A program made the translations under genes and the position numbers. This document shows, piece by piece, positions 15,133 to 24,452 of a DNA stretch of 64,000 bases. The first letter of the stretch is position 1; the number at the start of each line of letters is the position of its first letter. Origin of the DNA: an uncultured Bacteroidales bacterium (GTDB lineage Bacteria; Bacteroidota; Bacteroidia; Bacteroidales; Bacteroidaceae); NCBI GenBank assembly GCA_902800305.1, contig CADCDP010000010.1, positions 1 through 64,000 on the forward strand, read 5' to 3'. Below the pieces are notes generated by a model. That model did not search any database, had not been told where the DNA came from, and saw nothing but the letters and a program-made list of their open reading frames with translations.

Positions 15133-17637
15133 ATGAAAAAAGCATTACTCTTTCTGGCTGCCATGGCAGCCACAGGCGGTGTCTATGCCCAAGGATGGCA
15201 AAAGCCTGTCTATTCGGGTGCCTTCCAGCCACTCACTCCTGGCGACACCGTTTACATCTACAACACCGAGGCTCAACAGTTCCTCACCGAGGGTAACGAT
15301 TGGGGCACTCATGGTACCGTGGGCGACACGGGCTTGCTTTTCGTGGTAAATCCCTACATCGAAGAAGAAAAGGAATGGGATGGTCAGACTTACACCATCA
15401 GGGACTACTCCATCGTGAAAGGCGGATGGTACGACCTCTTCATCAATGCTGAGGGCATCTACGTCGATCGTGGCACACAAGAAGACTACTTCTTCTCGTT
15501 CAAGGACTTAGGCAACAACACCTACCAGATTTACGGTGCTGCCATCAACCCCACCTTCAACGCCACGGGCGATATGGCCGACTATATGTTAGGTCGCTAT
15601 ACCGACTACACCAACACACGCGACGGCATCTGGACCGGCACGGGTGTCATCTACGACTACTATGGCATCGACCACAACTATGGCGAGGGACAGTTCCAAG
15701 CTGTCTGGACTTTCGTCAGCCAAGCCGACTATGCTGGTTATCAGACAGAAATGGAACGTTACCAGACAGCTGCCGAGTTGAAAGAAGTGCTCGACAAAGC
15801 AGAAGCCATCGGTGTGCCAGGTATCGACAGCGAGAAAGCCACTTACGCTAACACGGCCAGCACCACCGAAGCCCTGCAGGAAGCCATCGCCTCGGTGAAC
15901 AAAAAGACCTTGGCCTACTACGAAGTGTACGTCACCCCCGACACTCCGATGGACATCGATGCCGACGAGTGCAATGCCATCACCGCATGGACGAACGGCA
16001 TCAACGCCACTACATGGAACACGCAGTCGTGGATTGGCGACGGATGGGAAGGCTTCGAAGGAACTACCCTCAACATCTGGGGCGCATCGATGTCGGGAAA
16101 AGCTTACAAGCAGTTTACCGACCTGCCCAACGGTATCTATGTGGTAAGTTTGGCCGTCTATTCCGAGAAGCTGGATGGCTACGTGTTCGCCAACGACAAC
16201 AAAAAATCGGTAGCAGGTGCCGCAGCTGGTAACGTCTATACTGTGACCACTGAAGTGACCGACGGCACACTCGAAGTGGGATTCGGTCAGGATGTGGAGG
16301 GCACCAACTGGGTAGCCATCGACAACGAGAACGTCAAGTACTACGGTCTTGGTGTGGAAGCATACCGATTCTGGCTCAACGGCTTACTGGAAAGTGCGCC
16401 TAACTTCGACAACGCAGTGGCACAAGACTCACTCGTAGAAGCATACAATGCCGTGCTTGCCTCCGTCAACACTGCCACCACCAAGGACGAAATCCTTGCC
16501 ATCATCCCACAATATGAAGCCATCCTCAACGAGATAGGACTCAACATCGCGACATACGAGGCATTGCAAGCCGCCATCAACGCTGCCGAGACTATGAACA
16601 CTACCGAAGGCATCAACCTCTACTACGGCGACCTGCTCGGCGACGCAGTTCAGGCTAAGAACGAAATTGTGGAAGAGCACAAACTCAATACCGAGGCTGT
16701 ACAGGCTGCCACCGCTGAACTGACCGCCCTGACCGACGAGGCTCAGAACTACCTCTGGAAGATGGAGAGCCTGACCAACGAAATGACCACCGCCGCCACC
16801 ATCTACGAAGAGTTCAAGGAGACGTGCGCCCTATCAGCAGTCGAGGCTTACAACACCTTCGTGGATAAGTACAACACACTCGACACCGCCAACCTCACCT
16901 ACCAGAACGTGCTCGACCTGCTCGACGAGCTGTACACCATCGAGTTCAACCTACAAGTGCCTGACCAGCCAGCCAGCGACGAGAATCCCGTGGACTACAC
17001 GGCCAAGATTCAACACCCCAGTTTCGACGGTGGTGCAACAGGCTGGACAAACGACGGATGGAGCACCTGCGGCACCAACGATTGGAACAGTTTTGCTGAT
17101 GGCGAGGTCATCGACCAGCTTTATCTCAACCTCTGGCACACCAGCAACGCCCGTGTCTATCAGACACTCACAGGACTCCCTGCCGGCACTTACATCCTAC
17201 AAATGAGTGCCTTCGCCGATGCTGAAGGTCTGCAAGTTTACGCCAACAACGACAGCATGGATGTCATCGTCGGCCAGAACAACGAAGAAGGCTCTGAGTA
17301 CTACGGCATTGCCCGCGTCTTCGGCGAAACCGCCGAACCGTTGGCTGGCACCGTATGGTACGGCAACATCTATCAAATCACCACCCTTGTTGGTGAAGAT
17401 GGCATCCTCGAAATTGGTGCCCGCAACGTGGGTGGCGGCACAATTTGGGCGATGATAGACAACGCCAAACTCACTTACTACGGCACAGCGTCATCGAAGA
17501 TTCCGACCGACATCAACACCACGGCTGTGCGCCCCACTCCATCCGACAGCCGCACCTACAACATCGCTGGTCAAGCCGTCAGCGACACCTACAAAGGCAT
17601 CGTCATCAAGAACGGTAAAAAATACTGGCAAAAGTAA
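15133..17637 (+). CDS. Large secreted carbohydrate-binding-like protein with T9SS-type tail
   Basis: The product has 834 residues with a signal peptide (about 1-19, ending VYAQ). After an N-terminal beta-rich domain (about 25-200) come helical FIVAR-like spacers (about 205-260), a sandwich module (about 265-410; LNIWGASMSGKAYKQFTDLPN), more helices (about 415-600) and a second sandwich (about 615-790; KIQHPSFDGGATGWTNDGW, LTGLPAGTYILQMSAF). The end, TYNIAGQAVSDTYKGIVIKN followed by GKKYWQK, is a type IX sorting tail. Architecture parallels the frameshifted gene at 358-3758, so the two look like paralogues. No enzyme motif is visible; a surface glycan-binding role is an inference from the modules. 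Confidence 0.78.
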   Translation: MKKALLFLAAMAATGGVYAQGWQKPVYSGAFQPLTPGDTVYIYNTEAQQFLTEGNDWGTHGTVGDTGLLFVVNPYIEEEKEWDGQTYTIRDYSIVKGGWYDLFINAEGIYVDRGTQEDYFFSFKDLGNNTYQIYGAAINPTFNATGDMADYMLGRYTDYTNTRDGIWTGTGVIYDYYGIDHNYGEGQFQAVWTFVSQADYAGYQTEMERYQTAAELKEVLDKAEAIGVPGIDSEKATYANTASTTEALQEAIASVNKKTLAYYEVYVTPDTPMDIDADECNAITAWTNGINATTWNTQSWIGDGWEGFEGTTLNIWGASMSGKAYKQFTDLPNGIYVVSLAVYSEKLDGYVFANDNKKSVAGAAAGNVYTVTTEVTDGTLEVGFGQDVEGTNWVAIDNENVKYYGLGVEAYRFWLNGLLESAPNFDNAVAQDSLVEAYNAVLASVNTATTKDEILAIIPQYEAILNEIGLNIATYEALQAAINAAETMNTTEGINLYYGDLLGDAVQAKNEIVEEHKLNTEAVQAATAELTALTDEAQNYLWKMESLTNEMTTAATIYEEFKETCALSAVEAYNTFVDKYNTLDTANLTYQNVLDLLDELYTIEFNLQVPDQPASDENPVDYTAKIQHPSFDGGATGWTNDGWSTCGTNDWNSFADGEVIDQLYLNLWHTSNARVYQTLTGLPAGTYILQMSAFADAEGLQVYANNDSMDVIVGQNNEEGSEYYGIARVFGETAEPLAGTVWYGNIYQITTLVGEDGILEIGARNVGGGTIWAMIDNAKLTYYGTASSKIPTDINTTAVRPTPSDSRTYNIAGQAVSDTYKGIVIKNGKKYWQK

Positions 17638-17660
17638 ACAAAAGCAGTTCTCCGTATATC

Positions 17661-17697
17661 AAAAAAGGGGCTATGCCAATCACGGCATAGCCCCTTT
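17661..17697. terminator. Bidirectional intrinsic terminator
   Basis: An 11-bp perfect stem (GGGGCTATGCC at 17667-17677, complement at 17684-17694) has a 6-base loop, A6 on its left and TTT on its right. It lies between the convergent binding-protein gene and the last gene of the polysaccharide operon and could stop both transcripts. Confidence 0.88.
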
Positions 17698-17724
17698 GTG
17701 TCCCAAACGACGACATACTGGTCT

Positions 17725-18846
17725 TCACTCGTAAACACGATGATAGATTTCAAGATGCTTCTTTACAACATCCTCTAAGGCGAACTCCAGTTCGGCTTTC
17801 CGTCGCGCGGCTTTGCCCATCTTGATGCGTAAGTCTTTGTCCTCTATCAATATGCGCAGTTTCTCTGCCAACGACTCACTGTCTTTCACTGGAATCAAGA
17901 ATCCATTGACACCGTCGTCCACCACATCCTTACAGCCGACGGAGTTAGTGGTGACAATGGGTCTGCCTATTGCACAAGCATCAATCAGTGACTTGGGTAC
18001 GCCCTCACGGTAGTAGCTCGGGAACGCCATAATATGACATTGCTCCAAAATAGATTTCATATCCTTCTGGAAATCCAGCCACTTAATATATTTCCCGTCG
18101 CAACGTCCTTCAAGTTCCTCCTTCGGCACGGCATCGGCATTGGTCGCTAATCGCCCACAGAGCCAGAACTCCACCTTACCTTCATAGTCTTTCCGCAGTC
18201 GCTCTGCTGCTTCTATTACCTCTACGACTCCCTTTCTCCTGACCATTCTGGCTGAAAAGACCACTTTCAGGGTCTCACTTTCCGGTTCTGGCACATACTT
18301 AAAGTCATCCAAATCAACCCCAGAGCCTTTAATGAACTCCGTTTGACTCTCACCAATGACACGACATTGAAGAAAGAGTCTCTTGTCCTCGTTGTTCTGA
18401 AAGATGACTTTCACATTCTTTCTCCTGTTCGAAAAGCGCATGACATACAAGACACCTTTTTCCATCAACCCCAATTTGTCTTTGGAGAAGAGTGCTCCCA
18501 GTCCGCTCACGGCATTTACCACGCCCCGAACTCCTGTCAGCTTGGCTGCAAGACCTCCCCACAGAATGTTCTTTAGACCCACATGATGGACGACAGCATC
18601 CCTATTCTTAATGTATAAAGTGTAGAGGAACCACCACGTCCTCAGTTCTTGTCCGAGGTTCTTACCCGTGGGATTGACGGGCATCGATAACATCTTCAGC
18701 CCCATCGCCTCCACTTCATGCCGGCACCCCGTGTCTTTGCACACCACGGTGACCTGCCACCCGTCCTTCTGTGCAGCCAAGGCCACCTCCCCCCGATGCG
18801 AGAGGAAAAAGCGGTCTTCGTTCACTATCATCAATAACTTTTTCAT
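17725..18846 (-). CDS. Glycosyltransferase family 4
   Basis: The product has 373 residues. It has the two Rossmann-fold layout of GT-B enzymes: an N-terminal acceptor domain (MKKLLMIVNEDRFFLSHRGE) and a C-terminal nucleotide-sugar domain (LKVVFSARMVRRKGVVEVIE at about 205-225; REGVPKSLIDACAIGRPIVT at about 290-310, carrying the conserved acidic position of the family). It probably adds a sugar to the lipid-linked repeat unit of the surface polysaccharide at the cytoplasmic face. Donor sugar unknown. It is the last gene of the operon, 9 bases after the preceding gene. Confidence 0.88.
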   Translation of the reverse strand: MKKLLMIVNEDRFFLSHRGEVALAAQKDGWQVTVVCKDTGCRHEVEAMGLKMLSMPVNPTGKNLGQELRTWWFLYTLYIKNRDAVVHHVGLKNILWGGLAAKLTGVRGVVNAVSGLGALFSKDKLGLMEKGVLYVMRFSNRRKNVKVIFQNNEDKRLFLQCRVIGESQTEFIKGSGVDLDDFKYVPEPESETLKVVFSARMVRRKGVVEVIEAAERLRKDYEGKVEFWLCGRLATNADAVPKEELEGRCDGKYIKWLDFQKDMKSILEQCHIMAFPSYYREGVPKSLIDACAIGRPIVTTNSVGCKDVVDDGVNGFLIPVKDSESLAEKLRILIEDKDLRIKMGKAARRKAELEFALEDVVKKHLEIYHRVYE

Positions 18847-18855
18847 TGTTATTTG

Positions 18856-19992
18856 TCACTTTTGAAGTAATCCATTCAAAAATATACTCGGGAAGAATCG
18901 CAACGTGTCTATCGGGAAAATAGTAAAATGGTTTGACAAGTTACAAATCCGTTGTCCCGAAGATTTAATTTTCCTTGCCAAAAGGTTATTAACACTCACC
19001 TTTCCCCTCCTGTTAAAGCCAAGATTACCAGTCTTCAAGACAAAAGCAAGTATCTGTTTTGCCTTGTGCCTCCATTTTTCGTCTTCGCAGTAGAAGGGCA
19101 TCGCATCCTCAGGCATGCCCAGATATTCCACAGCAAACATTCCGAAGGCTCTCCACTCACTCATCAGCGTCGTCTTCTTCAAACGGAATTCAAGTGCGCT
19201 CAAATCAAGAGAGTCCCTGAATGTCCACAACAAGCGGCACCAGTCACAAATCGGTTTGAGTCCCACGCCGCTTTTATAAAAATGATTCAGAAAATGAACA
19301 AACACATAGAACACTTCATTCTCTTTCCCCAGCATGAACACAGGCACTTCCCCGTTCATCCACGACCTGACATAGCCACCTTCAAAAGTGTCGAGATATA
19401 TCTGGTCAAGTTCTCTGTCTATACCCGACGAGAAACCGCAACGAAGGCTGCCATGCAACTCCACCAACCAGTCGGCAATCTTTACGGCAAATTCTTTCTT
19501 ATACTCATTTCCCTCCTTTGAAAAGGATGCTGATGGAAGTAAGGAATCCTTTGCCTTCTGAAAATCTGCCTCACCCAACAGCAAATCCACATCTCCACAG
19601 ACCCTCCAAAGCGGTTTCTTGTAGCATTGAGCCAAACCCGGCCCCTTCAGCAAGAGTACGTGAATGCCTTCTCTTCGCAATCTGTCGATTAACCCTGCAA
19701 CAAATCTGTTCGTGTCCAGATTACGCTGTTCCAGTTTCAATGCTGCACATGCGAGTGTCAATGCCCAATCCGCTGGCACAAACGGTGTGCCGTGAATCTT
19801 GAGCCACTCCGCCCCAACAATCTCTATTCCCTCAGCGATCAAGCCCACAACGCCCTGTTCCTCAGCCAGCAGACAGACCTTCTCCCAATCCACACCATCT
19901 GGCAAAAAATCTTCGATGCCTTCTGTGCGGCCAAACAGCCCCGCCCTGACCAGCAGAAAGAAAGCTCCGATACTTTTGCTATTGGAGACCAT
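18856..19992 (-). CDS. Nucleotidyltransferase-fold protein (NTP_transf_5-like)
   Basis: The product has 378 residues. LLLKGPGLAQCYKKPLWRVC followed by GDVDLLLGE (133-141) matches the GxxxDxD-type active site of the uncharacterised nucleotidyltransferase family often found in polysaccharide and nucleotide-sugar loci. The rest is mostly helical and basic towards the C-terminus. The substrate is not known; transfer of a nucleotidyl group to a polymer or precursor is the general expectation. It lies between a truncated acetyltransferase remnant and a GT4 gene in the operon. Confidence 0.75.
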   Translation of the reverse strand: MVSNSKSIGAFFLLVRAGLFGRTEGIEDFLPDGVDWEKVCLLAEEQGVVGLIAEGIEIVGAEWLKIHGTPFVPADWALTLACAALKLEQRNLDTNRFVAGLIDRLRREGIHVLLLKGPGLAQCYKKPLWRVCGDVDLLLGEADFQKAKDSLLPSASFSKEGNEYKKEFAVKIADWLVELHGSLRCGFSSGIDRELDQIYLDTFEGGYVRSWMNGEVPVFMLGKENEVFYVFVHFLNHFYKSGVGLKPICDWCRLLWTFRDSLDLSALEFRLKKTTLMSEWRAFGMFAVEYLGMPEDAMPFYCEDEKWRHKAKQILAFVLKTGNLGFNRRGKVSVNNLLARKIKSSGQRICNLSNHFTIFPIDTLRFFPSIFLNGLLQK

Positions 19993-20011
19993 GCCTTAAT
20001 TCTTCACCACG

Positions 20012-20059
20012 TTATTCTTTCTCGATATTCTTGACAACACGAGCTGGTACACCTGTGTT
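20012..20059 (-). pseudogene. C-terminal remnant of a hexapeptide-repeat acetyltransferase
   Basis: Directly after the stop codon of the ATPase gene and in the same frame, the minus strand reads NTGVPARVVKNIEKE and a stop. The same ending (TGVPARVVKEVDK) closes the intact acetyltransferase at 21740-22318, and TGVPARVV is a hallmark of this family's C-terminus. The rest of the gene is missing, so the ATPase gene appears to have replaced or interrupted it. Confidence 0.8.
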
Positions 20060-21661
20060 TTACATTCCCCAAACCATGATTGTTCTTCCTTGGTGTTCAC
20101 GCGGTTCATGCCAGATGCGTTCCTCCCACGTCTTGTCTTTCGAACGGTCGAAGATGATGAGATGTCCCTCGTCAACGCTACCGACAGTGTCCATATAGTC
20201 GTATGTCTGGCACAGACCGTCTTCAATGACTTTCTCTATGGAACCTCGCTTGATTTTCAGTTCCAGAACGACACGCTGCACTGGACCGCCATAGCCGTCG
20301 GTCAGTGGTTTGCGGATAAGCAGGTCGGTACGTTTGCGCCCCAAACCATACTCTCGGTCAATATAACCGCCTCCATTCACTATGCGCTGGAGGTAAGCCT
20401 GTAACAGTAGCTGCGGCCCAGCCTCTGCATAATCGAACTTACCTATCCACGCATCGCTGTTCTGACGGAAAAACTGCTGGAAGTCAAGCAATAGTTTCTC
20501 CATATTGATGCTATTATCGGGGTTCAGGTACCACTGGGGCTGTTGTATCAGCCGCTGCTGGGTGCTAGCGGTCAGTTCACGTGGAATAATCTCGCGATAG
20601 ATGGCATTCGAGATACGGATTGGCTTCCCGCGCTCTTTAACCACAAGGCCCATATCCTTGACATACAGTATATCTTCATCCGACATAGCGCCTTCGTCAA
20701 CCTCCTCGCTGTTGGCCAATATCGGCTCGATGACCCGCTTTACTCTCGGCTCCTTCAGTTTGTCAATCAGTATGTCAATATGTGTGTCCCTGCGATAGAT
20801 GATCTGTTCTTGTGCACGGTAAATCATCTCTGGGATGATGCGCACGGAGCGGTCGCGGTTCTCTTTCATGCGCATAGTTACTTCATAGCCTAAGGCATTC
20901 ACCAGCCATGGTTGTCCTTCTGTTGCCTCCCATATCATAGGGAAACAGGCCTCGTCAAATTCCTGCCCAGTCTCTCTAGTATGTTGCATATAAAGTTGAT
21001 GTATCTCATCCATAGTGAAATTTCCCAGCCGCAACGACTCCGCCTTGATGTTGAATGCAGAGCCGCCAGTGATGATGTCTTGATTAGAAAGCACGATGCG
21101 GTAGTCCCTCACGTCGCGCACACCACACAGCACGATACTGCTTGGAAACGCATTTGGGCGGTTGGCATAGCCAGAGCGTATCTGGCGGAGCACACTAACC
21201 AGAGAATCGCCTACCAAAGCATCAATTTCATCGATAAAGAGTATCAAAGGCTTAGGCAATGCCTCAGAAAGTCTTCTAAGGAAAGTGGAGAGCATGGAGT
21301 CCTCTCCCTCGTCCTGCACGCTGTCCCTTACTTTCTTGGAAGTATCGTCCTTGATGATAAGTCTCACTTCCTCTGCAAGTGTATCGACGGTCGATTTCAC
21401 GACGCTCCGCACATTGTTCCTCGATGCCTGGCCTCCCTCCACGTTGGCATAGACAGCGATGTAGTCGTCATGCTGGTTCAAGTAGTCACGCAATGCCAAC
21501 AGGCACGATGTTTTGCCAGTCTGCCGAGGTGCGTGCAGCACGAAATACTTCTCTTGATGAAAGAGCATCAGCACATCATCAAGGTCGAACCGACTCAGTG
21601 GGTCAATGGTGTAGTTCTTGCTCGGGCGGTTTGGTCCTGCAGTATTGAAAAATCGCTCCAT
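20060..21661 (-). CDS. AAA-type ATPase with C-terminal PD-(D/E)XK nuclease motif
   Basis: The product has 533 residues. Walker A is APRQTGKTS (44-52) and Walker B is LILFIDEIDAL (139-149); sensor-like and helical lid regions follow to about 300. The C-terminus has a nuclease-type signature: RTDLLIRKP with Asp446, then VVLELKIK with Glu467 and Lys469, the D...ExK triad of PD-(D/E)XK folds. Such ATPase-nuclease genes are numerous in Bacteroidetes genomes; their role is not established. This one sits inside the polysaccharide operon and has no obvious part in polymer synthesis. On one side lies an intact acetyltransferase gene, on the other the tail of a second one, which suggests it arrived by insertion. 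Confidence 0.82.
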   Translation of the reverse strand: MERFFNTAGPNRPSKNYTIDPLSRFDLDDVLMLFHQEKYFVLHAPRQTGKTSCLLALRDYLNQHDDYIAVYANVEGGQASRNNVRSVVKSTVDTLAEEVRLIIKDDTSKKVRDSVQDEGEDSMLSTFLRRLSEALPKPLILFIDEIDALVGDSLVSVLRQIRSGYANRPNAFPSSIVLCGVRDVRDYRIVLSNQDIITGGSAFNIKAESLRLGNFTMDEIHQLYMQHTRETGQEFDEACFPMIWEATEGQPWLVNALGYEVTMRMKENRDRSVRIIPEMIYRAQEQIIYRRDTHIDILIDKLKEPRVKRVIEPILANSEEVDEGAMSDEDILYVKDMGLVVKERGKPIRISNAIYREIIPRELTASTQQRLIQQPQWYLNPDNSINMEKLLLDFQQFFRQNSDAWIGKFDYAEAGPQLLLQAYLQRIVNGGGYIDREYGLGRKRTDLLIRKPLTDGYGGPVQRVVLELKIKRGSIEKVIEDGLCQTYDYMDTVGSVDEGHLIIFDRSKDKTWEERIWHEPREHQGRTIMVWGM

Positions 21662-21739
21662 ATCGTTAGTTCCTTGTGTTTTTTTCTAATTTCTTTTGTT
21701 CGCCATAGATTAATTAATCATTATTTCCCTTCTCACCAT

Positions 21740-22318
21740 TCACTTATCCACTTCTTTCACCACGCGGGCTGGTACACCAGTGGCTATCGTCCATGCCGGC
21801 ACATCCTTGGTGACAAGGGCACAACTGCCTATCACCGCCCCCTCGCCGATGGTGACTCCAGGTAGGATGGTTACGTTCAAGCCGATATAGCAACCTTTGC
21901 ACAAGTGGATATCTCCGTATTTAGCTGGCAGTTGCATAGGTTTCATGCCAACGCGGTAGCTCTTCATGTCGCGCATGTGGCACCACAGCGTCACGCCGTT
22001 GGCCAGGACAACGTCATCTTCTACGGTAATCCTCTCCGCGTTGCCAAAGTCAATCCTCACCTGATGGCCTATATGCACCCGCTTGCCTACCTTGCAGCCC
22101 AAGGCACGCCAGATGGCGGGGCGCAGATGGTGCTTGTAGGCAAACTCAAAGATATATGCCTTATAGGCGTATGTGAAGATTATGCGCCGCCACATAGTTT
22201 TCAGCGCAAACCATATCAGCGAGAACGGGTTAATCCTTCCGTGCTTCTCCTCGCTGTCTATCAGGTGCAGCCGCTTCAGCAAACGGAATGTCAGTGTGGT
22301 CTTTTTCGTATTACTCAT
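21740..22318 (-). CDS. Hexapeptide-repeat O-acetyltransferase (WcaF/LbH family)
   Basis: The product has 192 residues. The C-terminal two thirds form a left-handed beta-helix: VGKRVHIGHQVRIDFGNAER, DDVVLANGVTLWCHMRD, KGCYIGLNVTILPGVTIGEG, AVIGSCALVTKDVPAWTIAT and GVPARVVKEVDK. The His in the WCHMRD segment may be the catalytic one. It would transfer an acetyl group from acetyl-CoA to a sugar of the polysaccharide in the cytoplasm. Its start overlaps the stop of the upstream GT4 gene by 8 bases. Confidence 0.88.
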   Translation of the reverse strand: MSNTKKTTLTFRLLKRLHLIDSEEKHGRINPFSLIWFALKTMWRRIIFTYAYKAYIFEFAYKHHLRPAIWRALGCKVGKRVHIGHQVRIDFGNAERITVEDDVVLANGVTLWCHMRDMKSYRVGMKPMQLPAKYGDIHLCKGCYIGLNVTILPGVTIGEGAVIGSCALVTKDVPAWTIATGVPARVVKEVDK

Positions 22319-23444
22319 TGCTCATATATATTTTCAAAGTCTCTCTTGCATTTTGCTCCCATGAGAACTTGGCCAACTGGCTTTCAAGTTTTTGCTTTTT
22401 CTCTTGAATGGCGGCCTCATCGTTCAGTGCTGCGGCAATCACCCTACTCATGTCGTTCACATCGTAAGGATTAAAATAGAACGCACAGTCGCCGCAAACC
22501 TCTGGAACTGACGACACATTGCCAACAGCCGAGACCGTACCAAGACTGGCAGCCTCTAAAGGCGGGAAGCCAAAGCCTTCATAATAAGAAGGATAGACGA
22601 ACAATGTGGCATGATGGGATAGCCACAGCATCATTTCCGTCGGAACGTAGTCCAAATAAATCACATCGGGTGTCTCGGCAATAGCTTTCAATACGGGTTC
22701 TGCATTCAGTTTCTGAAGTCCTGCCAATACTAAGCGCACATCGTCAAACCCGCCTTGTGCCTTCATGGCCGCAAAGGCCTTAATGAGGCGTAAATGGTTT
22801 TTGCGAGGCTCTATCTGGCTTAAACAGAACAGGAATCTGCCTTCCTTTATGTAAGCATATTCTTGTGGAAGATCGTAATCTTTAATCCTATCAACAGAGA
22901 AGAACGAACGGTTGATGGCCTCATGTACAACGGTCACCTTGTCAGGAGAAACGCCGCAGGTGTCAATCATCTCATCTTTCGTAAACTGTGAGATGGATAT
23001 AATGCGGTCAACCCTAGCTATCGACTCCTTCACGGCTCGTTTCAGGAACTGATACCTAAGGAAAGAGTAAGTCTCAGGATAGCGGTAGAGACGCAGGTCA
23101 TGGACTGTCATCAACAATCTGGCATGCGCCATCTTAGGGGCATGGAAGAATGGTGAGTGGAATACGTCAAATTGCTCGATTTCTTCCTCCTTACTCCAAA
23201 ACCTCTGAGCAAACAGACTTCGACAAATCTTCGACACCAGACTCCTGTGATAGGGAATCGGTTTCAATTTAAACCTGGTCGGAAGAACAGTCTTACAATA
23301 TTCAAACTGGTCCTCTAACACATAAAGAACATAATCATTGTCTTGGTCAATCTTCGCCAAATGATTTGTCAACTGTATTATGTATTCTTTTATTCCGCCA
23401 CCCCCCTTGGCGAAGCAGAATTGGCAATTTATTGCTATCTTCAT
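22311..23444 (-). CDS. Glycosyltransferase family 4
   Basis: The product has 377 residues. The N-terminus MKIAINCQFCFAKGGGGIKE contains the glycine-rich loop of GT4 enzymes; ISQFTKDEMIDTCGVSPDKV is the usual inter-domain region; FLFCLSQIEPRKNHLRLIKA and FVYPSYYEGFGFPPLEAASL (E-x7-E) form the donor site. The order and length match mannosyl- or glucosyl-transferases of O-antigen and capsule loci. It is translationally coupled to the acetyltransferase downstream. Confidence 0.92.
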   Translation of the reverse strand: MKIAINCQFCFAKGGGGIKEYIIQLTNHLAKIDQDNDYVLYVLEDQFEYCKTVLPTRFKLKPIPYHRSLVSKICRSLFAQRFWSKEEEIEQFDVFHSPFFHAPKMAHARLLMTVHDLRLYRYPETYSFLRYQFLKRAVKESIARVDRIISISQFTKDEMIDTCGVSPDKVTVVHEAINRSFFSVDRIKDYDLPQEYAYIKEGRFLFCLSQIEPRKNHLRLIKAFAAMKAQGGFDDVRLVLAGLQKLNAEPVLKAIAETPDVIYLDYVPTEMMLWLSHHATLFVYPSYYEGFGFPPLEAASLGTVSAVGNVSSVPEVCGDCAFYFNPYDVNDMSRVIAAALNDEAAIQEKKQKLESQLAKFSWEQNARETLKIYMSNE

Positions 23445-23451
23445 ATGTTAT

Positions 23452-24438
23452 CTATTTTTTACCCAATACGTATTTTCTGATATATTCGCTATTAGAAAGA
23501 AACTTAATAAATACCAAGCAAAGCCCTGCTATCGCCATGGTATAGAGTATTGACACAAGGTGAACTGTCGGCATATTGAGCCCAACAAACCAGTCTGGTT
23601 GAGGTTGAAAACGAGGCAGGAAGAAATAATGTATCAAGTAAATAGCCAATGAGTTCTGACCAATTAAGTTAATCAGTGAGTTGAGTTTTGTCGGACGTTG
23701 AAGACTCTCCTCATGACAGACAAAGAACGACACAACAGCAAAGGTACCCAAGTACCTCAACACCACATCGCGAAGAAAATGGTGGAATGCCGACGGCATG
23801 TCATAATTTAGTAGGAACACCCCAATGAAGAACGATAACACTACTGTTACCTTGAACACCTCATTGTGCATTAGCCATTCATATTTGGGACGGAATTTCA
23901 TGGCGAGAGTTCCTACGACAAAGAATTGGAAATACTTGGTAAGCCGACGCAAATCGAAAATAGCTGGTCCGAAATCCTTGTTGACAGCAAGCATCCCAAT
24001 ACCAGCCAGCGAAATGGCCATAAATACACCTATTCTCCATTTCTCATTCTTGATAGCAATCGTAATAAGATAATATATAAGGAAACACTCGAACAATACT
24101 ATTGTGAACCAATAGCCATGCCAGCCACCCGTAACAAAACTGAAGATATTTTTTTGATTCATCAAATTCATTCCCACGCAGAACACCAATGCGGGTATGA
24201 CTAGAAACACAAATTTCTTACGGATGTTGTCCCAAACATTCTTGATACTCATACTTTGCTTGTAAGCTAAAAAACCGCTCGCAAAGAAAAACAGAGGCAA
24301 TATGGGGGCATAGATCATCTGCCCCGATAATGAACCGTAGGGTTCGAATCCATTGACAGCCCGTACGTGATCGTCTATGACCAATAGCATAGCTAGACAC
24401 TTAATCGCATCAAGATAGACAATTCTTTTCTTTTCCAT
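23452..24438 (-). CDS. Membrane acyltransferase family 3 (O-acetylase)
   Basis: The product has 328 residues and about ten predicted membrane helices. It begins RIVYLDAIKCLAMLLVIDDH, the first helix with the conserved catalytic-type His, and LPLFFFASGFLAYKQS as the second helix. NSLAIYLIHYFF near residue 270 is another family signature. Members move acyl groups, usually acetyl, across the inner membrane to decorate exported polysaccharides. It ends 7 bases before the GT4 gene. Confidence 0.88.
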   Translation of the reverse strand: MEKKRIVYLDAIKCLAMLLVIDDHVRAVNGFEPYGSLSGQMIYAPILPLFFFASGFLAYKQSMSIKNVWDNIRKKFVFLVIPALVFCVGMNLMNQKNIFSFVTGGWHGYWFTIVLFECFLIYYLITIAIKNEKWRIGVFMAISLAGIGMLAVNKDFGPAIFDLRRLTKYFQFFVVGTLAMKFRPKYEWLMHNEVFKVTVVLSFFIGVFLLNYDMPSAFHHFLRDVVLRYLGTFAVVSFFVCHEESLQRPTKLNSLINLIGQNSLAIYLIHYFFLPRFQPQPDWFVGLNMPTVHLVSILYTMAIAGLCLVFIKFLSNSEYIRKYVLGKK

Positions 24439-24452
24439 TATTTTCGTTATCG

